Source of the DNA: Neurospora tetrasperma FGSC 2508
Lineage: Eukaryota > Ascomycota > Sordariomycetes > Sordariales > Sordariaceae
Length of the DNA stretch: 64,000 nt
Assembly (NCBI RefSeq): GCF_000213175.1
Contig: NW_009799099.1
Span: 3,253,599 to 3,317,598, forward strand
Direction: 5' to 3'
Below, piece by piece: positions 34,399 to 45,887 of this stretch. The notes below the pieces were generated by a model. It was not told the origin of the DNA and made no database searches. It was given only the letters and a program-made list of their open reading frames with translations. The translations under genes were made by a program, and so were the position numbers. Each line of letters opens with the position of its first letter. The first letter of the stretch is position 1.

Positions 34399-35940
34399 CT
34401 ACGCCCTAACCTGCACAACCCTCCACGGCCCAGCCACATGTTCCCTCCCCCAAACCTCCTCAAGACTCTCCGGTTCATCCGACTTCCCACGGTAAACCTC
34501 AAAAGGATTCCTCTTTGGACGCTTCAACGCCTTCTTCAAGATCGCCTTCGCCTCCGCCCCGTCACGTGTAAATACAAACGGAATACTCTCAAATTCCTGA
34601 AACAGCGCCTTCTCTTTCCTTTCCCTGACAAACTCCTTGAACGCACGTGTATGTTGCTCCTGTTGTAAAGCCTCCTCCTCCAAAATCCCTGCGACTTCGA
34701 TAATACGTGCTAGAGATGGTGGACGCAGGTCAGGCTGAAGTACAGACTGTAATTGGTCATTTTGGTTCAGGAACCCGAGGTTTCTAATGAGCTCGAGCAA
34801 GAGTCGGGCGTGGGTGTCCTTTATGTCCTGCTGACATGAAGAATTTGGGCCATAGCCCCAGGACCTAGATAGGCCATTACATGTGTCGGGGCTGGCGCAC
34901 ACGGGGTTTGGTTTGTGTCTATGCCTCGACGTTGTCGGATGGTTCTTCTGCTGCGCGATCTGCTTGACCAGATCTCTCCGGTGCGCTTGAGGTCGCGGAA
35001 CCGGTAGTCGAACACTGCCATAGCCGATATCTCTGGTCGCGCTTTTGCTCATGGACCAAAAGGTCTTGGTCAGATTACAGTCATGGTCCATGATTAGATC
35101 CCATCGACGGCGGGAACCTTCAGGGGCAAGACCCGGTGGCTTGGTTCCCTGCGGCTGCTGATCGAATGGTATCCCGTTTCTAGGGTGAAATTTCCTCGAG
35201 TCCAGGAGTGACTGGCTTGCGGTTCGAGCCATACCAAAGTCGCCAATGTAAAACTCGGGGAGAGGGTCTTCCTTGGTCCAGTGAAGAAATATGTTGCTGG
35301 CGTGCAGGTCGCAGTGGTAGACGGCTTCGTCGCCTCCTTGATACATGACCTCCAACGTCTCGCATATGTGACGGATAGCACGCGCAACTAGTGAAATGGG
35401 AAGCTTTGGCAACGGAGCTTGAGGGGCCGTACCGTTTTGGCTGCGTGCTAGCCACGGCCTCTGTTCCATGATGTAAGGGCTCACCAGGCCATAGAGGTTT
35501 CCACCATTACAGAACTTCCAGTAACTCACTTGGTAGCTCAAATGCCTACCGGACTTTTCGGTCTCCTGGTAAGCAACGACTTGTTCGTAATGAAGCAGGG
35601 TGATCCATCTTGGCTGGTAGTTGGCGAGACGGTGTGAACTGGTGAGGCGGCGTAGGACGCTGATTTCGGCTGGCTCGTCATGGTCGAGAGCAGAGGGACA
35701 TAGTTTCCTGTCCACTTTCTGAACCACCTTCAGGCTTGTCTCTCTGTCTTGGACAAGCTGAGCATGACTTTGGACTCCGTGACCTAGTTTGCTGACGAAG
35801 TAATATCGTTTATGGGGGATGGTGGAGTCAAAACGGTACACGTAGCCGGGCTCAGGGGCAAGCTCATCGTGCTGTTTGATGAGACGCATAATTCGTGACG
35901 AACACTTTGGTCTGTGTTCTGGATGAGAAGGATGGTGCAT
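34399..35940 (-). CDS. Divergent fungal protein kinase
   Basis: 513 residues in one exon. Kinase landmarks can be placed: a reduced glycine loop (KLGHGVQSHAQLV, 51-63), the ATP-anchoring Lys71 (SLKVVQK), a candidate helix-C Glu92 (AEISVLRRL), the catalytic loop YHCDLHASNIFL (Asp211, Asn216) and the metal site IGDFGMA (Asp234). HCDLHASN replaces the common HRDLKxxN, as in the fungal-specific kinase groups. The segment after the DFG is Arg/Pro-rich and poorly conserved, and a clear APE motif is missing, but DLIMDHDCNLTKTFWSM may hold the helix-F Asp. The C-terminal quarter is helical and charged. All catalytic residues are present, so it may be active. Substrate unknown. Introns cannot be fully excluded in the 250-350 stretch. 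Confidence 0.75.
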   Translation of the reverse strand: MHHPSHPEHRPKCSSRIMRLIKQHDELAPEPGYVYRFDSTIPHKRYYFVSKLGHGVQSHAQLVQDRETSLKVVQKVDRKLCPSALDHDEPAEISVLRRLTSSHRLANYQPRWITLLHYEQVVAYQETEKSGRHLSYQVSYWKFCNGGNLYGLVSPYIMEQRPWLARSQNGTAPQAPLPKLPISLVARAIRHICETLEVMYQGGDEAVYHCDLHASNIFLHWTKEDPLPEFYIGDFGMARTASQSLLDSRKFHPRNGIPFDQQPQGTKPPGLAPEGSRRRWDLIMDHDCNLTKTFWSMSKSATRDIGYGSVRLPVPRPQAHRRDLVKQIAQQKNHPTTSRHRHKPNPVCASPDTCNGLSRSWGYGPNSSCQQDIKDTHARLLLELIRNLGFLNQNDQLQSVLQPDLRPPSLARIIEVAGILEEEALQQEQHTRAFKEFVRERKEKALFQEFESIPFVFTRDGAEAKAILKKALKRPKRNPFEVYRGKSDEPESLEEVWGREHVAGPWRVVQVRA

Positions 35941-37081
35941 AAGATGTCGTGCTTTGATGGATCCGCCGTCAGGTTCATATATTCGCGGCCATGAGAGTCG
36001 GTTAGACGGCGAATGTGAGAGCTCATGGAGCCAGAGAAACTTTTGGTATGTTTCCGAAAGCTAGGTATGCTACACCCAAAGGTATGAGGAGGCACATACA
36101 GGGCAAAATTGCTGATCTTTTTGACATCATATTGATACTGGGAGGAAGCTTAGAAGAAATCAACAATGAATGGTTTATGGCAATGTAGCAGACCTGGGTA
36201 AGCTTGTAAACGAGTCATCACATCTCACAATATATGCGTAAGTAGGATAGATTACCGCAAAAAGCAGAAGCGCGCAAACTACCAAGGGGAAGGAAAAAAA
36301 GAAGCACAAGAAGACCCGATGTGTGGTCGACTTATAACTGGTCGGAATTGCTTACTTACTTAAAGGCTAGTTCTGATGTTCCGAGCTGATTACAGATAGG
36401 TATCGGTGTTTGTAGCCAACCCTAGAGGTACACTTATCTGCGAATAGTTTCAGAGTGTTTCGTACTGGGCAAGCGACAATCAACGCATCTGTCTGACTTA
36501 GCGTCTCATTGTAGAAGCGGTGGGTCGAGCCTATGCTCCCTTTCGGTGGCTTGACAATAGGTTTATTTTCCTTTTTTTTTCTTTTTTTCCTCCACATTTT
36601 TGGGACAACTTCCAGAATTTCCACGTCTTCGTTCTTCCAGCACATCGATACAGGTGCATGGCGTTCTAGCTATCCGAGTACACTTTTGGGTCTTGCGTTC
36701 TAAAGTCGTTGCAGGAAGAGACATCACTTGGGTAAGGAAATGGAATGTCACTTGTTTACTACTTCGAACCTGTGAACATTTCACAATCGCCCGGGACCCC
36801 CGGGTACCCTGACTTTCTGTAACTGCCCAGGTCCTTTTTTTTTTTTTTTTTTCATCGTTAAAGTTCGTGTCCGTAAATTTGCTGCGATGATACTGTGTGT
36901 CTGGAACTGGCCGGGGTTTTTGAAGCTTTGTTTAAGTAAGCACAGGTTCTATGGGAGTGTTTGTACGTCTAACAGTCGCCTTTTGTTGCTCATCTCTTTG
37001 TCTTCTTTCACGCCCATCAACATGATTTGCATTTCCACATAGACCAGAACACTCACATCACTGAATCAGTATTTATCGATA
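35941..37081. other. Intergenic, upstream of the kinase and downstream of the PEBP gene
   Basis: Contains T-runs at 36566-36590 and a 17-T run at 36835-36851. Open frames at 35784-36095 and 36367-36784 show no family resemblance. Confidence 0.5.
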
Positions 37082-38054
37082 TCACTGTTTCTTATTTTGC
37101 GCATAGATGAAGTTCGCCGCTGTGTACCTCGATGTTAGCCCGAGAAAGTCCATGGACCTTTCCGTTTGTGTCCACGACTTACCAAAGGGTACCAGTCCAT
37201 TCTCAACTGCCCAATCTCTTACACCATGCGTCTTGCCGTTCACCGGTTTGTCGTATCCCCAGCGCTTTCTCTCCTTGGGTTTCGACAAATGCAGCTTCTC
37301 GCTCGTTCCATTGACCGGCGCGAGGGCCAAGATGACATATCTGTGCTTTCCGGTCTTTTCAGGCGGAGCCGGGGGTGTATAAGACACGACATCCTCCAAG
37401 GTACCGAGTGAAACGGACGAACAACATCCATGGATTTGGGTTTGTTCGTCGCTGATGGGACAATCCGCTGTTACGAGCGGACCAACAGCAATCCAGTGGC
37501 AGAACTCAGACCATTTGGGGTCATCTCGGGACGGGGCATCGGGATCGGTAATGACAATCACGAGACTTGTGCTAGAGCGACGAAGGCATGTTGTAGACGC
37601 CACCAGGTCCTTGAGACGAATGGAGGGGGGATCCTGAAGGTCTTTTGGCTTGAGAGTATTACCCAAAGACGCTTTGTTACCATGGGACCACTTGACTCTT
37701 AAGTCCAAGGTAGGGACGAAGTCATCCATGACTGTATTGGCAATTGTCAACTGCGAGGTCACTCCGGTTTTCTCGACGATGATCCGACTCACCAGTTGGA
37801 ATGATCTCTGCTTTCTTCAATCTGTAAGGTGCGAGTCAGACGGGGTCAAGACTGAACAGCTTACATTCAAGGACAGGTCGACTTCTCTGAACAACTTACG
37901 CCTTTCTGACTTCATGCGGAAGTTTTGTTGGTGGCTGGTCTCCATTGTCGAGCTCACCAGCCAAAACATGTTGATTTGGGAGGCGGACCAAGCTCGCAGC
38001 ATGAGCCAACCTGGCAAGCAGGCCAAAGATAACAAGATCAAACGCCAACTTCAT
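37082..38054 (-). CDS. Secreted PEBP (phosphatidylethanolamine-binding / carboxypeptidase Y inhibitor-like)
   Basis: Exons 38054-37900, 37821-37793 (only 29 nt) and 37731-37082, with introns of 78 and 61 nt, give 277 residues. The first exon encodes a signal peptide (MKLAFDLVIFGLLARLAHAA), so the protein should enter the secretory pathway. The PEBP fold follows: VMDDFVPTLDLRVKW, LVIVITDPDAPSRDDPKW (the DPDxP ligand-binding motif), EFCHWIAVGP, SYTPPAPPEKTGKHRYVILA and GLVPFGKSW. Yeast relatives (Tfs1/IC) inhibit vacuolar carboxypeptidase Y; others bind phospholipid heads. The tiny second exon (LKKAEIIPT) is needed to link the leader to the domain and gives the family's usual IIPTVMDDFVP. The end YTAANFIYAQNKKQ is typical. 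Confidence 0.9.
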
Positions 38055-38748
38055 GACTGCACTTTGCAAAGTACGAGAGATTCAAATTCAGTAGGATGAT
38101 CAGAACTGTGTTGAAAATGTCTTTGTCGTCGATGTTCATCCAACCCGTGTGAGAACTGGGGAGGTCTTATCAGCGTATGACGGGCAACTGATAAGGATCC
38201 ATGATGTCATAAGCACACAGCAGTGACTGCATAAACAACGGAAAGAACAACTGCAGCTGGTCGTCTGTATTGGTCGCTTTTGTGAATTGAAAGGCATGAG
38301 TTCGTTTTACGCCATTTTCGATTTTCCTCGGGTTGACATTGCCAAGTTAGGAAATAACATGGTAGCATGCAAGCAAGTCTAGACTCATTGATGCAGTCTT
38401 GGGCGTGCGTGAGAACCTTGCTGGTGAAGGAAGCTCGGGCAGGTACCATACCCGAGACTCTGGAGGAAGGTCCCATGAAAATCTTTCCCGTTCCGTTCCA
38501 TTACTTCCTTCCTTCCTGCCCCTGTGCCACCAGTACGTCCCGATTTCATGCTTTTCTCAAGCCTCCCCCTCATGGCATCTGTGCAGTAGGTATGTACTTC
38601 CATGGACACCTCGATATCCCACGACGTCGACTTGGTCATGCCTTGCAATTACCGTCTGATTGTCCCGGCCACGAAACGTCCGGATTCCCAAACGTCCAAA
38701 AGAATTCAAATCATTCAAGAGCTGTGAAACATTGGCCAAGCAGCTAAT
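38055..38748. other. Intergenic, nothing recognised
   Basis: A minus-strand frame at 38557-38739 follows a possible acceptor site, but I could not tie it to the small gene upstream with confidence. Confidence 0.4.
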
Positions 38749-39118
38749 CTATGTCCTATTTAAAACGGCTGTGCAATCAAGCATTAAGAAGAGTCGGTAA
38801 CAACTCTTACAATACATGTCACGAAATACCGTTGTAAGCCAAAGAAGGCTCGCGGGAAGAGTTCGTGGGTCTCCATCCATCCCCCTTCGCATACGGTCCA
38901 TTGCTTCATCGTAGCCGAGGCGTCCTAATTTCTTCGAACATCTCCACATCATTATGTCAAGGTCTTCGGGTTTACTGGAATCGAACGCCTCCCTCGCGGG
39001 AACCTATGGCTTACTCACATGGCTATGTGGTCAATGAGCGTCATGTTGTCGTCACAGAGTTCATTTGCTTCTCATCGTCCCAAGTCATGAGAACTTCCCC
39101 CGCGGTGGTTTTCGCCAT
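38749..39118 (-). CDS. Predicted small spliced gene, unknown function
   Basis: Two exons by eye: 39118-39056 and 39003-38749, joined in phase 0 by a 52-nt intron (gtgacg...atag), give 105 residues. A further 42-nt gtaaga...cag segment (38810-38769) is in frame and open, so removal would give 91 residues. The protein starts MAKTTAGEVLMTWDDEKQMN and continues EAFDSSKPEDLDIMMWRC, then GRLGYDEAMDRMRRGMDGD. It is charged and helical, Met-rich, and reads as real coding sequence. No family recognised. It is divergent from the erythromycin-esterase-like gene, with 213 bases between the two starts. Confidence 0.42.
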
Positions 39119-39331
39119 GGACTGGGTATCCTGGGACTAACATTAGGGGATCCCTTCTCATCCGTAGTTAGTTAGGTAGGCAGTTTTGCCCCTGCTTGAA
39201 GGAAAATGAAAATGAATTTCGAGAGAATTTCCCTGTCGCCGCCTCTACGTGCTCGAACTCTATACCACCAACTATCTTGTCATCACATCCCTTTTTCACC
39301 TACACATCAAAGCAACCACTTACCACAAAGA
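39119..39331. promoter_or_regulatory. Compact divergent promoter region
   Basis: If the small gene at 38749-39118 is real, these 213 bases drive two divergent genes. The right half is a CA-rich leader for the esterase-like gene. Confidence 0.35.
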
Positions 39332-40912
39332 ATGCACAAATTCAGGGACAGGATGTACTCAATCACTGACAGCGCCGCCGCGCACTTACACCTGGACGGA
39401 GTCGAGAGCCTCAGCCGGAGCCATACTCCCATGCACTTCTCCAGACAGTCGACACCTCAGCCTCCCGCATCACCACTTGAGCTTCTCCGAAGACATGTCC
39501 ATCCTTTTCCCTCGCTCCCCGAAGCCCTAGACGACCCCAAGAAGGACATTTTTCGATACTTTGACTCCTTCAGCTCCGCCAAGGTATTGCTAATTGGCGA
39601 TGCGTCTCACGGCACTTCCGAGTTCTACGCGTTCCGCGCCGCGCTCACACGCTACATGATCGAACACCATGGCTACAATATAATCGCGTGCGAAGCCGAT
39701 TGGCCCGACGCCGAGTCCACTGACCGATATGTCCGTCGGCGTCCAGGGCCGGGCCCACGAGCAACGATCGAGTCCGAAGCCGAAGCGCGGCGCGCAGGGA
39801 GAGAACCGAGCTTCATGCGGTTCCCACGGTGGATGTGGCGGAACAAGGAAACGCACGACTTTGTCGAGTGGCTGAGGTGTTGGAACAAAGGGAAAGACAT
39901 GAAGAAGGAGGCTACTGGATTCTACGGGCTGGATCTGTACAGCATGGGCGCATCCATGCGCGCCGTCATTGCTTATTTGGAACAGGTGGACAAGGACATG
40001 GCGGAGACCGCCAAACGGTGCTACTCTAGGCTGCTTGACTGGTCTGAAGATCCGCACGAATACGGGCTGGAGACACTGGTATCCTCGGGAAAGGGGTTCA
40101 AAGGTTATGAGGAGGATGTGGTACAGGTGCTGCAGAATATGCTGAGTAAAAGGCTCGAGTACGAACGGGCAAAGTGGGATGGAGAGGAATTTCATGGAGG
40201 AGAGCAGAATGCGAGATTGGTAAAAGGTCAGTTCTTCTTGCGGTTGCGGGTACTAGATCTGTTACTGACTTGACACTCACCAGACGCCGAACACTACTAC
40301 AAAGCCATGTATTACGCACGCGATGAATCCTGGAATCTCCGCGATACACACATGTTCCAAACTCTCCAGCGCATTCTCGACCATCGCGGCTCCTACTCAA
40401 AGGCGATTGTATGGGCGCACAACAGCCACATTGGAGATGCCCGCGCTACGAGCATGGGCTGGTCTTCGGATGAACTCAACGTGGGACAGCTGTGCAAGGA
40501 GGCTTATGGTAAGAAGGCTTTGGCCATCGGCTGCTTGGGATACACGGGTAAGGTTGCCGCCGCCAAACGTTGGGACGGAGACATGAGTGTTATGCATGTC
40601 AAACCAGCTTTGCCCAACAGTTATGAGAGACTGATGCATGATACCGGTATTAAGAACTTTGTTTTAGACCTGAGGACTAAGCACTGCGACAGGGCGTTGA
40701 GGGAAGCTTTGATGGAGAAAAGACTGGAGAGGTTCATTGGAGTGATCTACGCTCCCGCGACGGAGCGACAGTCACATTACTCGTTTGCCGTATTGCCTGA
40801 GCAGCTTGATGGCATTGTTTACTTTGACGAGACTGAGGAGGTAGGTGCATTGGAGGTTCATCAACCTCCTGGGCCACTTGAGTTTGATGAGACATGGCCT
40901 TTCGGGTTATGA
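39332..40912 (+). CDS. Erythromycin-esterase-like hydrolase
   Basis: Exons 39332-40226 and 40284-40912 (57-nt intron) give 507 residues. The family is named for bacterial macrolide esterases, but fungal and many bacterial members have unknown substrates and are sometimes linked to succinoglycan genes. Core residues are visible: GDASHGTSEFY (His93, counterpart of the catalytic His), CEADWPDAE (Glu121), FYGLDLYSM, IVWAHNSHIGDARATSMG and GCLGYTGKVAAA. The first 50 residues look disordered and could be a leader. An in-frame ATG at 39206 would add 42 residues, but that stretch is CA-rich and looks like untranslated leader. Here the fold is complete. Confidence 0.88.
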
Positions 40913-41562
40913 GAAAGATGGGGTTCTCGAAAGCACCAGAATCTACACAGCAAACTGTAAGGAACACGTTGGACCTGGTTTTTCTTTCTGTGGCTTAGTT
41001 CTGGGTACATCCTGAAACAATATGACAGAGATGAATCGGGAAGTTGATGAAGCAGACCAGACCAAATTGCAAGGGGCTTCCCACAGCAGCTTTGGAAAAG
41101 TTAGTTAACGGAGACTGACTAACGAGGGAGTGAAGGAACGTATCTCCAGATGGTCATCTGATGTTCTTTAGACATTTGACAGGCATGTGATGTCAAGTTG
41201 GTGCACTGGCCCCGCGCAAGCACGGAGTCTTTTCCGGAAAGCGAGGGGAGCATAACGTCAAACGCCCGTCACTGCGGAAGAGTACATTACAGTATGATAA
41301 GTAAAAAGAAGAGGAAAAAAGGGCCCTGCATGAGAGAAAGTGCTTGAAAGAACCAAGAAGCGCCAGAGTATGCGCGCATAATCCTGTTTGCTCCTGCATC
41401 TTCCACCACTGAAGCAGCTCTTGACTGGTACGAAGACAGGACAGTCCGATTCATCATCGCTGCCATCTGATGCTTAGGAGCCTTTCCCCCTTGAATCTGA
41501 AGCCCTTTTTTCCACTGTTGTACGCCAGACCGATAGCTACTACCACCGATCACCTAACAAAG
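40913..41562. other. Intergenic before the CON-6 gene
   Basis: No gene recognised. An in-frame ATG at 41470 precedes the CON-6 start but encodes a leader without family resemblance. Confidence 0.5.
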
Positions 41563-42048
41563 ATGGACCCTGGAAACCGTGAGCGCGGCCTCAAGGCTGC
41601 CATCAACAATCCGCGCGTATCCGAGCAGGCCAAGCAGCGCGATCGCGAGATTTTGGAAAGCGAGTTCGGAACTCACATGCCTGAAGGGTCTAGCGCAGAT
41701 ATTGCAGAGGAGGAAGTTCTCGAAGATTTTTCCTCGAGCAAGCTTGGTTCTTCGTCGTCTACTGCCAAGAAGGGTCGTAGCAAGTCGACGGGTTCTCATA
41801 ATGCTTCCACCAGCTCCAAAACCGAGTCATCCACGTCTGCAAATCTTGAAGGAAAGGACAGAGGAAACGTGTCAGTCCCCATCCACCCAACAAACAAAGT
41901 CAGAAAATCGAGATGTACGGTAGCTGACAAGTATGTGTCGCATAGCATCCGCGGACTGAAGGCAGCGATCAATAACCCCAACGTGTCGGAGAAGGCCAAG
42001 GAGAAGGATCGCAAGAAGCTGCAAGATCTTGGAGAGTCCATGGACTAA
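41563..42048 (+). CDS. Conidiation-type CON-6 domain protein, two repeats
   Basis: Exons 41563-41870 and 41946-42048 give 136 residues. Two CON-6 motifs are present: RGLKAAINNPRVSEQAKQRD at the N-terminus and RGLKAAINNPNVSEKAKEKD at the C-terminus, joined by a Ser/Lys-rich acidic linker of about 65 residues. N. crassa con-6 encodes a small hydrophilic protein made during conidiation and removed at germination; this protein resembles it but has a longer linker, so I do not claim it is con-6 itself. The 75-nt intron lies right before the second repeat, and splicing gives GNVIRGLKAA. Because its length is a multiple of three and it has no stop, a retained-intron form would also be translatable (161 residues). 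Confidence 0.85.
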   Translation: MDPGNRERGLKAAINNPRVSEQAKQRDREILESEFGTHMPEGSSADIAEEEVLEDFSSSKLGSSSSTAKKGRSKSTGSHNASTSSKTESSTSANLEGKDRGNVSVPIHPTNKVRKSRCTVADKYVSHSIRGLKAAINNPNVSEKAKEKDRKKLQDLGESMD

Positions 42049-43216
42049 ATCATTTCTGCTACTCAACAAGGTTCGTTCTGGGCCTGGGAGGTTAAGGAGT
42101 CAAGAAAGTCAAGGAGGGTTTCAAGGCATATGGAGAAGTCAACAACACCGTAAAAGTATTATGTCATGTTTGTTACACCTACCCACCAGAAGTGAAGTTC
42201 AGAAACGACGGAATGAATGCAATCAGATTCTCTTTATTCCTTCCTTTCATCAGTCCTTTGTGAAAGAAAAGACATAGGTAGGTGCGGTTGAATGGCAGTG
42301 ACTGTTCTTCTATCTCACACGGTGGCAATGAGGTAGTGTAAACCGGAACGCCAAGACCCCATCCCGCTCCCCCTTTCCCGGCTTGCACGGCACGGAGCAG
42401 AACATTCGGGGCCGCGGTTCATTGCCTACGGCGCCTTCCTGTTAGTGTCTGTCCATGGTATGAAACATTCGGGCCAAGATCCGGTCCGTTCCTTTCTCGT
42501 TTGAAACCCGTGCGGTGATATTCAGTGACGGATTGCGTGTTGCGTTGGGTTTGGGAGAAGTCGCCAACCGACCAGCAGGGAAAGTGATCAACAAACAACT
42601 GCAAGATCAGTGGCTCAACAGCTTCCAGAAAATCCCCGCAGGCAAGGGCAATCGCATCAGATCAGGGTACTCATCGCCGATTCAGACGTCATCAAGGCAA
42701 TTGACGCCAAACGGGAAGGAAATTCCCAAATAGTTTGGTTGTGACCATTAGTTCAGTCATCCACTAACAGATACCCTGCAAACTCTTGGCCAAATCTGTT
42801 AGCGTCACTTCTCTGGGAATTTTGACAGCCGGTCAACCCCAGCCCGTTTGTCCACTTCGTGAGATGGAAAGAGCCCATCCGTGCCACTCACCGAGGCCAG
42901 AACAACCAGATCAAACTTAATAATACGATCTCCTCTCCTTCAAGCCACAGTACACCACGCCGACTTCATTTACCACTGGTCCCCAGACGAGACTATTTCA
43001 TCTCCCACCCACCCAGCAACTTCCAATCTTCCACCACCACCACCTCTATCTCGCAACCCCAGCACCGCAACACAAGCGTACACTGCCGACTCAGACATAG
43101 AAGGTTTCACAGACACCAATAACGACCGTGAGTGTGACGCCAGTCATCCACAACACAGCAGCTTCACGCGCACAACCAGCTACGGCTACAGCAGCGATCA
43201 ATCACCAGACACCAAC
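42049..43216. other. Intergenic before the seed-maturation-like gene
   Basis: CA-rich leader from about 42900 on. A long open frame (42881-43519) runs into the gene but has no ATG before 43217. No other gene seen. Confidence 0.5.
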
Positions 43217-43687
43217 ATGAGCACCACCGAGCAACAGCAACTTCCCTCGCGTGAGGAGCTTCAGCAGCGTGCTGTTGAGGGCCACCCCATCACCACCGAT
43301 GAGGTTTCAAAGATCGCTAAGACGGAGGCTGAGCTGACGGACGGTCGTGGACCTATTGCGGGCGGAGTTGCCGCGACGGCGCAGAGCTTGAAGGCCAAGC
43401 AGGAGCACTTTATTGAGGTGGCCAGCGAGGTGTCTCACAAGCCCGTCAACGAGGTCACCAAAGAGGATGCAGCTGCTGTCGAGAGCGCCGAGGTATGTTT
43501 TTTTTCCCCTTTCCAATGAACCAGCACCATACCATCACCGCTGCGGTAGCAATTCTAATCGGTTTATGCTTCCATACAGGCACGTCTTCTTGGTCACCGT
43601 CCCCCCAAGGGATCGACTGCCGCCACGATTCAGTCGATCGCCGACAAGAACGAGAGACTTATGTCCGAGACCAAAGAGGGGTCCTAA
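43217..43687 (+). CDS. Seed-maturation-protein-like (LEA/SMP) protein
   Basis: Exons 43217-43492 and 43580-43687 (87-nt intron) give 127 residues. The sequence has the SMP-like pattern of a plant seed-maturation (LEA) protein: EELQQRAVEGHPITTDEVSK, RGPIAGGVAATAQSLKAKQE and NEVTKEDAAAVESAEARLLG, then PPKGSTAATIQSIADKN. Fungal members are small, hydrophilic, conidia- or stress-associated proteins whose biochemical role is not settled. The neighbouring CON-6 gene on the same strand also belongs to spore biology, so the pair may be co-expressed in conidia. I chose the ATG after the CA-rich leader. Confidence 0.85.
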
Positions 43688-44192
43688 TCGGTTGGGATTC
43701 GTTCGAAGTTTGCTATAATGATTACGACGACATGGCTTGCACATTTCGGCATGGGAGTTATGGAGGATAGGCTTTGGGAGAGATTACACAAGAAACATAG
43801 CATATGAACAATGACTAAAAAGTCTGATGGGAAGAATTTGATTGATTGGGATCACTAGAGACTTACATCAGATATTGCAAACCCATACCAGCTTTGATAG
43901 TACAGCACGATGGGTCCAAAAGAAACAATTTCGACATTTGTAAAGATTGCCTTCCATGAGAGACGAGCCAACCCAAAGGGCTTCACTTCATCCGACCCAA
44001 AATGTCGTCACTGACCATAATAGGGCCAGTGATTTCCTATCTAGACATTGTGATTACAAAAACGGCGAAAAGATCAAATGTTGTAAACTCAAATGCTTGT
44101 TTGCTTGCTATCGAGTTAAGGCAGGTAATCTCTAAGTCATGTCGTCGTTACAAGAAAGTGATCACTCTTCATCCTCCCCTTTGACGTGTACT
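43688..44192. other. Convergent intergenic region
   Basis: 3' flanks of the SMP-like and SDR genes. Nothing else recognised. Confidence 0.5.
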
Positions 44193-45271
44193 CTAAGCAG
44201 AGTACCAGTCGACCAAAGCATCCTCGCCAAGCTTATCCTTTATAATGCGCTCGCTCAGATCCCAGAGAGCCTGACCCAGAACGGGGTCGGAAGCTTGGGA
44301 AGTCTCCTTGCCAGGCTGGTCAGGGTCACTGAAGTACCATCCGTTCAAGTTCTGTTCCTCGATCTTGGGGTCAGTAAGCGCCCACAAGGCACTATAAGAC
44401 CCCTGCTTCACATCACGGCCAGAGGCCAGTGTGGCCCATGTGAGAAGTTTGCCGGTGATGCCGGGGTAGGCGTCCTTCCATTGTTGTTGCATGGCGGTGT
44501 TGACCTGTTATTGTATCCCACGTTAGCAAGCCGAAATCAACAGAGGCGATGTTCGTGATGTGAGAGAAGGAAGAAACTTACTGCACCAGGATGCACCGAA
44601 GCCGCATAGATGTTGTCCCCGTTCTTCTTAATCACCTTCTCCGCCAGCCCGTACTTGGCAAACAGAATCATCGCCAGCTTGGTCCTCCCGTACAACTCCG
44701 TCGGTCCCAATTCCGGGTTATTGATCTCATCGAGACTAGCAAAATGCACCGCGCTCGGCGCCGCCCGATGCATCTCGCTCGCCTCAAACACCACCCTCGG
44801 CGCGGGAGTATTCGGCAACTTGCTCGTCTTCTTCAGCACCGGGTACAGCTGATTGACCACATAATATTGCCCCAAGTAGTTCACACCAAAGTGCCGATCG
44901 ATCCCGTCCGCGTCCAGTCCGTACTGGTTCGTGTTGATGCCCGCCGACAGAACCAGGAAATCGAGCCGGTCGAGCTGCTCGCGCAGTTCCGAGAAGACGG
45001 AGCGAACCTGTGAGAGGTTGCCCATGTCGCATTCGCGCCATTCAACGACTGCGCCGGGGGTCTCGGCGGTGATGGTTGCTTTGGCATCATCGCCTTGCTC
45101 TTCCTTGCGGTTCACCATGATAACACGGCAGCCGGCATTGGCGAGGGCGCGAGAAACTTCAAAGCCGATGCCGAAGGCGCCGCCAGTCACGACGGCTACG
45201 CGGCCGTTGAGGTCGGTGGGCTGGACAGGCTTGGGGCCAATGCCGGTGGCTTTTTGGAGGATGGACTGCAT
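44193..45271 (-). CDS. Short-chain dehydrogenase/reductase
   Basis: Exons 45271-44582 and 44504-44193 (77-nt intron) give 333 residues. The Rossmann turn TGGAFGIG is at 29-36, the NAG-type motif is LSAGIN (108-113), and the active site is Ser165, Tyr194 and Lys198 (YGRTK) with Asn131. This layout fits the retinol-dehydrogenase or WWOX-like classical SDRs that use NADP(H). VHPGAVNT follows the active site as in that group and is interrupted by the intron exactly after VHPGA. The substrate cannot be told. Confidence 0.9.
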
Positions 45272-45887
45272 GTTGCCTTGTGGTGTTTGTTGTGGTTTTG
45301 TTTCTTGTCGGTAGGTGGTTGGTGGTGGTGTAAGTGGTAGTGATTGTTAGTGTGTTGGTATCTGGTGAGGGAATCCTGAGATGATTTGGAGGTTGGAGAT
45401 TAAAAGAGGGAGAAATTAGAAAAGGGAAAAATGCGTAAGGAGGTAGTAATCGACTTTTTGATGTTTCCTCAACGAGAGTTCGTTAACGTCACTACTGTGC
45501 TACACCGGTCGAGACTGAGGGGGAACATCCTCGATCATCAGGTCGTGACGTTAGCTCCAGGTACAGCTATAAAAGTGGGGCCAGTGATGACATCACCACT
45601 TTCCTGAACAAGAACTCATTTTGACACTCCGGATGAACTGCCGCATGCTTTGCCGCAATCTTTACACTAAGAACCATGATCTACACTGACAGACAGTCAA
45701 AGGAAGTAGTAGATCGAGATTGTCCATACGATCACGACAGCGAGGTGAAAAAAAATGAGCTATCGTAACTGCCCCGCTATTCTTGGCCTACACAAAAGAG
45801 GCAGGATACCATGATCATCAACTTCGTGCTGATTGATGAACCACCTGATAACATCAGCTAACCTTCACAGCTATCTATAGGTACGTT
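45272..45887. other. Intergenic between SDR and amino acid oxidase genes
   Basis: Includes the SDR promoter (GT-rich on the plus strand) and the oxidase 3' flank. No gene seen. Confidence 0.5.
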
